Source: Tillus elongatus (taxonomy: Eukaryota; Arthropoda; Insecta; Coleoptera; Cleridae). From it: a DNA stretch of 64,000 bases. Shown here one piece after another: positions 23,772 to 33,074 of the stretch. The stretch is from NCBI GenBank assembly GCA_964006375.1, contig OZ023266.1, positions 67,981,403 through 68,045,402 of the forward strand, read 5' to 3'. The position numbers were made by a program, and so were the translations under genes. Numbering within the stretch: position 1 is the stretch's first letter; each line of letters opens with the position of its first letter. The notes under the pieces were generated by a model. It did no database searches, was not told the DNA's origin, and saw only the letters and a list, made by a program, of their open reading frames with translations.

Positions 23772-24833
23772 TCAGAACGGACATGAAAACGAGTTTGTGG
23801 TAGCCAATGTCTTAATTTGAGGCCTATCATTGACTTTTGAATTCCTCTGTTCAATTGTTTCCAAAAGTGCAGCCTTTTTTTCTAAAAATTGAAGTAAGTC
23901 ATCGAAAGAAGGAAGCTCTTCGGAATTATTTGAATTTTCAAGCTCTCTGATGGTCACGGAATCTAATTTAGATGTTATGAGACAAACAAGAAAGGCTTCT
24001 CTTTGTTTTTCTTCAGGAATAAGTGAATTAAGAGATCGAATGTTTTTGTTAATATTGTCAATCAGATTTCTCAGCTTAGAAGATGATTCCTTGGAAATGA
24101 CATCAAGATTAAATAAGGATTTGACATGGTTGTGAACAAGCACACGGGAATTATTAAAACGATCATTTAGACTTTGCCAGGCAATGAGATAATTAGTCGC
24201 TGAAATAGGAAGGCTTTTGATTGCCTCAGCGGCTTTTCCGGTTAAAGATGCACGTAGGTATTGTAATTTGTGTACATCAGTTAAACCTTCATTTGCGTGA
24301 ATAAGGCTTGAAAATAAGTCTCGAAAATTTAACCAATCCTCAGACTGACCGCTGAAATGAGGTAGATTGATAGTTGGTAATTTTATGAAACTATTATGTG
24401 ACATGGAATTGTTCAAAGAATTTAGAGAGGTGCTTCTCTGATTTTCATTTATAGGCGAAAAATGATTATGACTTCCTGCAGGTTCGAAAGTAGCTTCAAC
24501 CGCGGGCTGTAATTTAATTGCTTGCGACTGAACTTTGCTATATTTTTGTAAAATAAATTCTGCTTCAGATATCAAATCATAGTATTTATTTTCGAAGTCT
24601 TCAGCATATTCAATTTCCTTGGTGGCATCTTCGCTTGCCGCTTCAATTTCAGGTTGAATTTTATTTAAAGATTCCAATAAGGGTTTCACAGAATTTAATC
24701 TCGTACGAAGATGAATTTCAGCACGCATGTCAATTTCTTGTATGTCTGCTAAGTTGATCTGGACATCCCTTAAATAATTTTCGAATAATGCGAGTCTCCG
24801 CTTGAAATTACCTCTTTCTCGAACATAATCCAT
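23772..24833 (-). CDS. BEL/Pao Gag (DUF1759-like), ends at TGA in Pol frame
   Basis: 353 residues starting at ATG 24833, the first ATG after the leader. The N-terminal third is helical and charged. The middle has the BEL Gag signature LPTINLPHFSGQSEDWLNFR followed by LQYLRASLTGKAAEAIKSLP (DUF1759). The ORF stops at a TGA (23772-23774) directly after SCPF, where a cysteine-rich nucleic-acid-binding segment begins. The frame then stays open into Pol, the distance to the Pol Met being 1140 nt, an exact multiple of three. The TGA is either a disabling point mutation or a recoded stop; one copy cannot tell which. Confidence 0.92.
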   Translation of the reverse strand: MDYVRERGNFKRRLALFENYLRDVQINLADIQEIDMRAEIHLRTRLNSVKPLLESLNKIQPEIEAASEDATKEIEYAEDFENKYYDLISEAEFILQKYSKVQSQAIKLQPAVEATFEPAGSHNHFSPINENQRSTSLNSLNNSMSHNSFIKLPTINLPHFSGQSEDWLNFRDLFSSLIHANEGLTDVHKLQYLRASLTGKAAEAIKSLPISATNYLIAWQSLNDRFNNSRVLVHNHVKSLFNLDVISKESSSKLRNLIDNINKNIRSLNSLIPEEKQREAFLVCLITSKLDSVTIRELENSNNSEELPSFDDLLQFLEKKAALLETIEQRNSKVNDRPQIKTLATTNSFSCPF

Positions 24834-25516
24834 TTTTACAAAGATCGTATATAAAAAATTACAGTTAGAGTATAGAATAGAAATACAGATAACTTTGCTT
24901 TTTAAAGTATTAAAATAACATGCGAATAGGGTACGTGTATTTCAAGCTCACAAAAAACGATAATATTAAATTGTAAATAACCTTAAGCATTAAACAGACC
25001 CTTGTGACCTTCCTGGAATAAGCGGTATATAGCCGACGTCGTCGGCAGGTACTAACTTTCTTGTAAACATACACGGTAAAGACGACAACTAGACGAAAAT
25101 ATTACCTGCTTTTGTATCATACAATTTATACGACATATAACATGAGTAAATCAATCTGCAAATCAACTTGTTGGAAAACTGATATTGAATTTAATTGAAA
25201 TGGCAACACAGATTTATTTTTCTATATCAGCACAGTATAAATACAAGTTAATTAGTAAATGTTATGTTAAACACTGAAAATGCATATGTCAAATTACTTG
25301 TCAAATAAGATCAGAATCAGAGGTTCAGAATGCAGTAATAGGAAATGAAATGGATGCTCATACCTGAATCCACTGTATAAGAAACTAATTTTCACTGTTA
25401 TTTTACGATTTTACGTAAACACTTCTTTGTGTACTGAGCATCGGCAGAATCACTGTTGATTAAATACCACAATAACTGAATATTACCCGATATAATCGGG
25501 CTCGATAGGACCAAAA
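24834..25516 (-). other. BEL 5' leader and putative primer-binding site
   Basis: 683 bp between 5' LTR and Gag ATG. Immediately inside the LTR the coding strand reads TTTTGGTCCTATCGAGCCCG, whose TGGTCC start has the form expected of a tRNA primer-binding site. I did not assign the tRNA. Confidence 0.6.
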
Positions 25517-25698
25517 TGTTTGGTATAAAGAAAAGTGGACTGTATGTGATGTGAAACTGGTATTTATTATCAACCCTTTTCCTCGTTTGAGGAATACAAT
25601 TTATGGGGATGTTGAACGTTCGCCTGCTCTGCCGATACTGACTTTACTAATATGTCATGTCTCTTGATACTATTCACTATTGCAATGAAGCGGCAACA
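25517..25698 (-). repeat. 5' LTR of BEL element (182 bp)
   Basis: Direct repeat of 19176-19381 minus 24 bp. Flanked outside by CACAT (25699-25703). Confidence 0.95.
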
Positions 25699-25709
25699 CA
25701 CATATATTC

Positions 25710-26021
25710 ATCCAACCGATAACTCAAAAAGTATTTAACAGAGTTTGATGAAACTTGACACGTACCTCTCTTTTATTATTGAGTTTGTTATCCACCCTCA
25801 TCGGACCAGTATTTCTAAAAAAAATTGATTTTTACGAAAAAAAATTTGTATCTCAAAAAATAACAAAGTCATTTTGATGAAATTCGGTAGCTATATTGCA
25901 CTGACAATGACCTTATTACATGCCTAAACTCAACTTTCTAGGTTTATAGAAAATTGAGTTATTTAAATTTGAAACATTTAATGAAAATTCGTCCCATAAC
26001 GCACTTGCTGCGTGCCGAAAT
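25710..26021. repeat. TIR-family right half
   Basis: Matches 6060-6275 and ends with the terminus cccataacgcacttgctgcg. It abuts and seems to truncate the left arm of the mariner-type element. Confidence 0.75.
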
Positions 26022-28345
26022 TTTTAATGTTCAATATTCGGATTTCGTAAACGATAAGCGATAGAGTGATGGTTAAGTTATAAAAAAGTTGCGCAACTTA
26101 ACGACCACTTTGAATATCTAAATAAACCCATAAAAAATTGACCGTTTCAGAAATATTTTGGAAAAACTAAAAAAGTCTGATTTTGAAAACTGTTAATAAC
26201 TTTCTTTCTATTATAACAATCATTTAGACATTTTGTAGCATTACATATTAGAACGTATTAAATTTTTCAGCTTTTTATTTGTTTTTACCTAGGCCTACTA
26301 TTTTCAGAAATGGGATAGTTCGCTTTCGTTTTTCTAATGGGCGCCATATTGGATTTTCGCATAAAAAAATAAAGAAAATTATTCTCTTTACAACGTATAA
26401 CATAATCATATCGTTATCTTCTTAAAATATTTAAAAAATCACAAAAACCTTTTTAAACAGAATAAATCAAATTGCCTTGGTTAAAAAAAAAATTAAATTG
26501 ATTCGTATAGGGATACACTTTAATGTTTGGTTTCAACTTCAATAAAACAAGGAAAATTTAATTAAATAAAATAATTATAGGTAATAAAAAATATTATAAA
26601 TATTACATCACATGTCTCTCGTTTTATGCAATGCATGATTCAGTTCTTTTGATCAGGTTATCTAAAGCTGCTCTTAAAGCCTCAGATTGAATTGAACAGA
26701 ACGCAGTTACTATTCTTTTTTGAACTCCTCAACGTTTTTAGATGTATGGTAGTGCACTTTATCTTTTGTGAATCCCTACACGAAGTAATCAAGAGGGTTT
26801 AAACAGGGACTTAGAGCTGGTCACGGTACTGATCCGCCTGTCCCACACAATGAATTTGGAAAACAAATATACCGCAACAGACTCGTGCGATGGAGCACAA
26901 TATTTCCTGCTGGAAATATTCTGGAAATACTCTGATAGACATGCAGGGGTAAATTTTCCAATGCATCCCCAACTTGTGGAGTGTGGAGCAAATTTAGATA
27001 CTTTTGTCCATTAAGGGCTAGGAAAAAAGGTCCGATAATTCTATTATCCAGTATTCCATCACACACATTGATAGAAAAGCTTGCCTGTGACCAAGTTTCC
27101 ATAAACAAGTGTGGATTTTCTGTTGCGTAATGATGTACCTTTCTCCATTTCAAAATTCCACAGTTCGAAAAAGTCGATTCGTCACTCCAGATAATTTTCT
27201 AGTAAAAATCGGATCTTGGTGTAACTTTTCTTGGAGCCAGCGGCAAAAATTTATCCTTCTATCTGAATCCCAGTATGTAGTTTTTGGACTATTTTAAATT
27301 TATAATCATGGTAGTTGTTGTTTTTTTCAGGATTCTCTGCGCTTATAATTTATATATCCCACACTCTCTCGAAATTGGCCTTATTGAACCATCCGGGTTT
27401 TAATTTATTTGTGCAAGACCATTAATAGAGTTAATTTTGGGAGGTACTTGGTATTTCTTCCTCTTATTTTCAAGACTTCCGTATTCAGTCGGATTTTTTG
27501 AAATGCGTACAAACTCCATTTTACTGGGCTGCGATCTTTCTGGATACATTTAGTATTGTTGGGCGGCTTCCATTCAATTTTTTGCGATTTTGGATGTACA
27601 GATCGATTCTTACCGTTCTGAGAAATGTTGCGGCAAACATTTCCAGCAATCTATAATGACAACAACATACGTTAAAAAGTTGCCACTTGAACGTTGTATG
27701 CCGTTAAAACAAACGAAATTTGATTATGCTGTTAAAAAATGTTTCCAACAAACTCTAATGCCAACAACAAACTTCAAACATCTGTCAGTTAAACGTTGTA
27801 TGTCGTTGAAACCAACCAACTTTGATTTTTCTGTTCAAAATATTTTCAACAAACAAAATACATCTGATTTGATTTATTCCGTTTAAAAAAGGTTTTTGAT
27901 TTTTAAAATACTTTTGGAAGATAACGGTATGATTATGTTATGCGTTGTAAAGAGGATAATTTTTTATATTTTTTATTCGAAAATCCAATATGGCCCCCTT
28001 TAGAAAAACGTACTATCATATTTCTGAAAATAGTAGGCCTAGGTAGAAACAGAAATAAAACGCTAAAAATTTCTATACGTTATAAAATATGACGTTACCG
28101 AATTTCGAAATGATTGTTGTATTAGAAAAAAGTTATTGACAGTTTTTAAAATCAGACTTTATCAGTTTTTTCAAAATATTTGTGAAACGGTAAATTTTTT
28201 TTGGTTTATTTAAATATTCAAAATGGTCGTTACTTTGCAGAACTTTTTTGTAATTTAGCCAACTCTGTATTGCTTACCGTTTACGAAATCCAAATAGTTA
28301 ACATTAAAAATAGGGCCAACCTGTATATACAGGGTGATTTATACC
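26022..28345 (-). mobile_element. Mariner/IS630-type element with about 450-bp inverted arms
   Basis: The arm at 26022-26480 is an imperfect reverse complement of 27865-28310 (shared blocks: cctaggcctactattttcag, the acgtataacataatcatat region, and cgtttacgaaatcc). The right arm ends with tatatacagggtg, typical of the outer end of such elements. The left arm lacks that outer end, where a different repeat begins. A broken transposase lies between the arms on the minus strand. Confidence 0.75.
26640..27290 (-). pseudogene. Mariner/IS630-type transposase, broken
   Basis: The minus-strand translation includes ATENPHLFMETWSQASFSIN, then VCDGILDNRIIGPFFLALNG, then PLHVYQSISRIFP. After stops it gives LNPLDYFV and KDKVHYHTSKNVEEFKK near 26720-26800. 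These match the middle and C-terminal part of insect DDE transposases (DDE_3-like) in order, with the second catalytic D region mutated and several frameshifts. Not functional. Confidence 0.75.
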
Positions 28346-28507
28346 AGATGGGGAAACATTAAAATTCGCGCTCAAAATTGAATTCTAAGCAAAAAATTAA
28401 GAAAATCGGCCTTTGTTTCGGAAATATCGTGGTTCAAACTTTTAAAAGATTAATTGGTGGCCCATAACAAAAACTTCATTTACTCACTGAATCAACTTTA
28501 ACTCATA
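28346..28507 (-). other. 3' terminal sequence of a second mariner-type remnant
   Basis: Sequence between the shared tatacagggtg end and the stop codon of the transposase remnant at 28508. The phrase aaaatcggcctttgtttcgg lies inside it. Non-coding. Confidence 0.5.
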
Positions 28508-28752
28508 ATAAATGTTCGAAAATTCCACCGCCAGTCTGGCAACGTAAAACTAATGAATTATAAACTGCAGCAAAATCTTGTTCATTTTCAATTTCACGTG
28601 CGGCATTTATAATCCTTTCACGTAATTGATTCTCATTGTGAATGTCTGCCGCACAAACCAGTTGTTTCACGTGGCCCCAGAAGTAGGAATCCAGTGGATT
28701 TAGATCCGGTGACCTAGCAGGTCACTGAACTGGACCACGACTACCAATACAC
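28508..28752 (-). pseudogene. C-terminal 80 residues of a mariner/IS630-type transposase
   Basis: The minus strand reads CIGSRGPVQ, a TGA stop, then PARSPDLNPLDSYFWGHVKQ and on through ENQLRERIINAAREIE to FEHLL and a terminal stop. PDLNPLDxYFWGHVK is the classic C-terminal catalytic-D block of this superfamily. The single TGA sits where Trp is usual. 5'-truncated remnant. Confidence 0.85.
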
Positions 28753-28924
28753 CTTCCATTAAATAATGTTCGTGACTCATAATACACCAGATTACCCTAC
28801 ATCTAGTTGCACGGAACAGACTAACTTTCAGGATGCACATCAAACACACGCAGAAACAAATGAGAGACAACGTTATGCTACCAAGGAACATGCTGCAGCT
28901 GTCAGCCCAGTGGTCAACAAAGTG

Positions 28925-29172
28925 ACGAACCCCGCCTTTATAGGAGGGTAAGGATCTTTAGCGTGCCCAACAATGCACGAACACGGGACCGACGCTCCAT
29001 CTGAAGGGCGGAACGTGCAGACATTCAACTTGCTCAAATACAATGCCACAACCTCGGTTGATGTTAATTTTATAGTATGTACCAAAAACTGAAAGTGAAA
29101 CACTGGGAATTGAACACAGTATCCTTCGGTTTAGATGCACACGTTCTTACCACTCAACCACTGATGCTCTAA
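28925..29172 (-). mobile_element. tRNA-derived SINE (copy 3), 3' part replaced
   Basis: On the minus strand the head begins gagcatcagtggttgagtgg, followed by taagaacgtg (A-box region), and a B-box-like GTGTTCAATTCCCAG. The body continues through tgaatgtctgcacgttccgc to gatccttaccctcc, then diverges from the family near 28945. The final third of the family body is absent. Confidence 0.8.
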
Positions 29173-29359
29173 TTGTGTATCTGTGACGGCAACTTTAAAC
29201 AATGTGTATTCCGCACACACACAAAAACGAATACCCAATAATACATATGAGATGAAAAGACATAAGACAATACAAGGAAGTTGCAAATTACCGTTTGCAA
29301 TATTTGATAATTGGATGTATTATTCTAATTTAAATATTTTAATAACTGACTAGACTCAC

Positions 29360-32300
29360 CTGTATGTCATTAAGTCCATGAGAAATCTTCTGGATATTGA
29401 AATGTAATCCAGCCAATGTCGATACAGGCTCGTCTGTAAATTTACTTCTAGCTAGAACAGCCCTAACCTTATCAAGTGCCTGGCAATAATCTTTCCATAT
29501 TTCAGCATCCTGCTCCAGTTGGGCTTTCTGAGATTTCGCAGAGTTAAGTGTGTTCTTAAGCGCTTGTGTGTGTTGTTGTTGTTCTCGGCTCAACTCTTCC
29601 TGTTCGTATGGTGTTAAACTTGGCCATATCTTATCAGCGGCTTGTTGAATAGTCTGACAAACAAGCTCTTTAATGTTAGATTCTGTGCTGAAAAAGATTT
29701 TGTGCTCTTCCAAATCGGTAAGGATGTTTTCAAAATCGACGCCATCTTTATGACTAGCAAGGCGTATCTCTGCTTCTTTTATCCAGTCGTACAACTTCTG
29801 TTTGTGAGCTGCATACTCTTCTCGTAGGACCTTATTATTCTGAAGGTACTTCTCGCGTTCTTCCAGTTCTCTTGGCAATGACGATAACAGTGAATTTGCC
29901 TCAGATAGCTGATCTTGAAGGGAGCTTGGTATGCTGTCATCATGCTTTGTAGTTTCTTGTATATGACGTATTCTGTCAAGGTATGAGTTAACTTCATTAG
30001 CTAGTTGCTTGTGGGTTTCTAGTTCTTTTACTACGCTTTTAACTTCGCGATTTAATAGAGGTCTTGAGCTAACTGTACCTTCGTTTGCATGTAGCCAATC
30101 AAGGATTTCTTCTAGCTCTGTGGCAAGCTTGCGATGTTCAGCTGCAATATTTTCCAGTTCTTGTTTTGCCTTTTCAACGGTTCTTCTCAAGTTTTGCAGA
30201 GACTGCTTAAGATTCTGAAGCTGTTCTGTTATATTATTTCTATCCTGTGCAGAACCATCAGCGGCTATTTGTTGTCCCTTATCTGCTGCTGCAGCTAAAA
30301 GTGCCTCACATTCTTGTATTTTTAATATAACATCGTCATATTTCTCTATCTTTTCTTCAACGGTTGCGTCAGATTTAGGAATATCTCTGACCACTTCAGT
30401 ATACTTTGTAATAAATTGCATGATTTCTGTGATAAGTGCAAGATATTGTTCACGTAACATTAACAGTTGACGCAGTCTGGCCAGATGATCCTCGCATTGT
30501 TTTATTAGATCATCTTCTTGAGCAATGATAGCTTGTATCTCAGGTTGACTAGCACCTGGCACATCAATTAACTTTGCTTTATTAGCTTTAAGATCTTGTA
30601 GTATCTTTTCATAAGCTGAAAGCATATTTTGGACGTCTTCTACCTTACTGCCTATCGGCCGATTTAGTTCTTTCAGTTGATTTTGTACGTCCTGGATGAA
30701 TTGTAGACTTTCAGCAATACGTGCTTGTGCTTCTTTGAGTTGCTGTATGTTCTTTTTTAATGCATCAGTTCTGTCATTAATCAAGCCGGCTATCCTGTTA
30801 TGGCGATCTTTCATATTATTAAGCATTTCATTTAAAGTGAATTTGTCTGCTTCACTAATTGTAGGCAAAATAGCTTTTCCTTGCTCGGTGATTTTATCGA
30901 TGTTGTTTTGAACACGTTTAGCTTCGTCACATAATTTTTCGTATTTGTTTAGTTGTTCTTCTAACACTTCCAAATTAGGTGCACGTATATCAGATGATGT
31001 GGCTACTTCAGCTTCATTTAACCAGTTGACGCACTGTGCAACATCATTTTCAAATTGTCTGCGACCTTGCAACAAATCAGCTAATGCTTTAATCTTCTGA
31101 TCAGATTCTTGTTTCAAATTGTCATATTCATCTTTAACTTCATCTAGTAATTGTTGTAAACGTTCGCGATCGTCTTCGTCACATTCCTTAAGGACACTGT
31201 TTCCCAACTTTAGCAAATCGTTGAGGTCACCATCATTGAACTCCTTTATGTCTTGTTCATGAGCCCTGTGTTGAATTATGTCTTTTTCAACTTTATCAGA
31301 CTTCAACGGTAAGTAACCGCTTAATTTTCTAATTTCAGCATTCTTCGCTTTAAGCCATGCCTTTGCTCTTTCAAGATTTAACTCTAAATTCCTTCTCGTG
31401 TTGGCTGCTGCAGTTACTCTGTCGATTTCTGACTTAACCTTGTCAACTAACTGCTCCTGTTCATTTCCTAAATTCTTTAGAGCTGTTTCTAATTGCTGCT
31501 GCTCTGATGGTTCCAGTTCATTTGTCATATTACTTACACGTTTTACTAAAGTTTCTTTGAGCAGGTTTTTGTTTTCTGCTTCTCGAAGGAGTCCTTTAAG
31601 TGAATTTAGTTTGTCTTCAGCTTTGCGACTTTCGAAGCCAAGAGGTTGTTGTTTTTGTAGTGATACATATTTCTCTTTCACCCATTCTCTGGCTTGTTCT
31701 ATTTCATTCTTAGTGTCCTCGATGCCTCGTTTTGTCATTTCAAGTACTTGCAACTTCCTCTGCAAACGTTTTGATATGTCGTTATATCTTCGCTCTACTG
31801 ACTTCATTTGTTCTTCAACTTGTTGAGCATCTAAATTGTTGACAAAATCTATGACTTGCTCCGCTAGTCTTTTAACCTCATCAACTCTCTTTGGACCTTG
31901 GTCTTCAAACTCTTCCTTTATTTCGGAAATAGCAGCCTGTTTTTGTAGACAATTTAAGCCTGATCCCTTGTCGATGGCGTCGATTCTCTTGACTAAATTA
32001 TCGAACCACTGGTTAATAATTTGTAACTGTTGTCTATATTCATCTATAACTTCTTGATTAGATTGTTTTTGTACCATTACTACTGTAAGGTCTTCTTCGA
32101 GGGTGTCTAGTAGGTCCTCAATATCAACGTTGTTTGGAGAAGGTAGTTCTGTAATAAGCTGGGTGCGCCTATGTCCTATTGCCGTCATCAAATCGTTCAT
32201 ATTGTTAAGTTCTTGCTTGGCAGCATCAGCTCTAAGTTTAGTTGGTCGATTTCTCCATTCGTTGATGACAGCTTTCTGAGCTACAGCCCAATCCTTGATA

Positions 32301-32371
32301 GCTGATCTTTGCTTTTCTTTTTCTTCGAACTCGGCAACTTCAGTGGAGAGGTTGCTGAGATGAGACTGTAC
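29360..32371 (-). CDS. Msp300: Msp300 exon (3012 bp, 1004 codons), spectrin repeats
   Basis: The last exon of the gene inside the window. The acceptor reads TATTTTTATAG before GTACAGTCTC, the donor CATACAG before GTGAGT. It is in phase 0 at both ends. It encodes VQSHLSNLSTEVAEFEEKEK at the start and ends GLNDIQ. The whole is charged, Leu/Glu/Lys/Gln-rich helix with regularly placed Trp (AREWVKEKY, AKAWLKAKN, CVNWLNEAE, ILDWLHANE, LYDWIKEAE), which is the helix-A tryptophan of spectrin repeats about 110 residues apart; roughly nine repeats fit. No membrane or catalytic segment. The following exon was not found between 1 and 29359. Confidence 0.93.
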
Positions 32372-32516
32372 CTATAAAAATATATAACCATATAAATAAT
32401 AAATCCATCAGTTACAGTTTAAAGCAACACTAAGTAGTGGTTTAAAGCATTTCTAAATGCATGCAAAAACATGTAAGCTATTGCTAGTAATTTAGGGCAC
32501 TAGTGTGAAAACCTAC

Positions 32517-32627
32517 CTTATCAATTTGGTCAGTTAGTTTTTTGTTATAACCATGCGCTTCAAGTTGATCCAACAGTACTTTCAATCTGTTATCAGAATC
32601 CTCTGAAGTTGGGGATTTCTTGGGCGG
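32517..32627 (-). CDS. Msp300: Msp300 small exon (111 bp, 37 codons)
   Basis: In phase 0 on both sides (acceptor CACATAG before CCGCCC; donor GATAAG before GTAGGT). It encodes PPKKSPTSEDSDNRLKVLLD and then QLEAHGYNKKLTDQIDK. The start is a basic, Ser/Thr/Asp-rich linker and the rest is a helix. Because its length is a multiple of three it could be skipped without breaking the frame. Called from splice sites and frame continuity; it is too short to show by coding length alone. Confidence 0.8.
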
Positions 32628-32757
32628 CTATGTGCAAAGCAGAGAGGTGCAAAGATATATACAAACAAACATACACACACCAAAAACAAAAATTGTTAAA
32701 ACTAAAACACTAAAGGATAAGGTGCTCAAGGGCAAACAAAAACGTTAAAAGCTATCC

Positions 32758-32790
32758 TACCATGCAAAACAAAATCAGTTTTGCATGGTA
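32758..32790. promoter_or_regulatory. Perfect 13-bp intronic hairpin near a donor site
   Basis: TACCATGCAAAAC (32758-32770) is followed by a 7-nt loop and its exact reverse complement (32778-32790). It lies 14 bp inside the intron from the donor of the 174-bp exon. The structure is seen directly; any role in splicing is inference. Confidence 0.5.
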
Positions 32791-32804
32791 AGTTGCGTAC
32801 TTAC

Positions 32805-32978
32805 TTGATCGATAAGGTCTTCTAATCGTGCTCTACATTCTAATTCTTTCATAGGTACTGGAGGTGGCAGTGTATCTCTCGGACTGCTCGGTCTGCTTAT
32901 TGAGGCTGTAGCTGCTTCACAAGCTTGTACTGCCACAGCTAAACGGGACTTGTCAGTCTGTAGCTTATTATGGAGACC
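32805..32978 (-). CDS. Msp300: Msp300 small exon (174 bp, 58 codons) with Ser/Pro linker
   Basis: Phase 0 on both sides (acceptor TCCTTTATAG before GGTCTCC; donor GATCAAG before TAAGTA-type context, i.e. exon end ...GATCAA then GTAAGT). It encodes GLHNKLQTDKSRLAVAVQAC, then a Ser/Pro-rich stretch SISRPSSPRDTLPPPVP, then MKELECRARLEDLIDQ. The SRPSSP and PPPVP segments break the helical pattern of the neighbours, making a flexible joint between two spectrin arrays and a plausible phosphorylation or SH3-binding site. Like its 111-bp neighbour it can be skipped in frame. Confidence 0.85.
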
Positions 32979-33074
32979 CTATAAAGGAATCCACATTGGA
33001 AAGGTTAGTAATTATACAAATATGATTTTAAATGTTATCTGTGATAAATGTATCAAGGGCAGACAATGACTTAC

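Larger units (their letters stand above)
19176..25698 (-). mobile_element. Near-complete BEL/Pao LTR retrotransposon
   Basis: The element is 6.5 kb, flanked by CACAT duplications, with LTRs at 19176-19381 and 25517-25698 that begin TG and end CA on the coding strand. Gag and Pol lie in one frame on the minus strand, broken by a single TGA. The protein order protease, RT, RNase H, integrase and the DUF1759-type Gag are typical of BEL/Pao; no envelope gene is present. It lies in the long downstream intron of Msp300, parallel to the gene. Sequence integrity suggests a fairly recent insertion. Confidence 0.96.

Noticed and set aside
27590..27886. 98-codon plus-strand frame inside the mariner-type element
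   Set aside because: Opposite strand to the transposase and with no recognisable features.
31398..32057. Plus-strand frames of 142 and 73 codons opposite the Msp300 exon
   Set aside because: Antisense of a strongly coding, Leu/Glu-rich exon; composition (Ser, Cys, Phe) is as expected for its complement.
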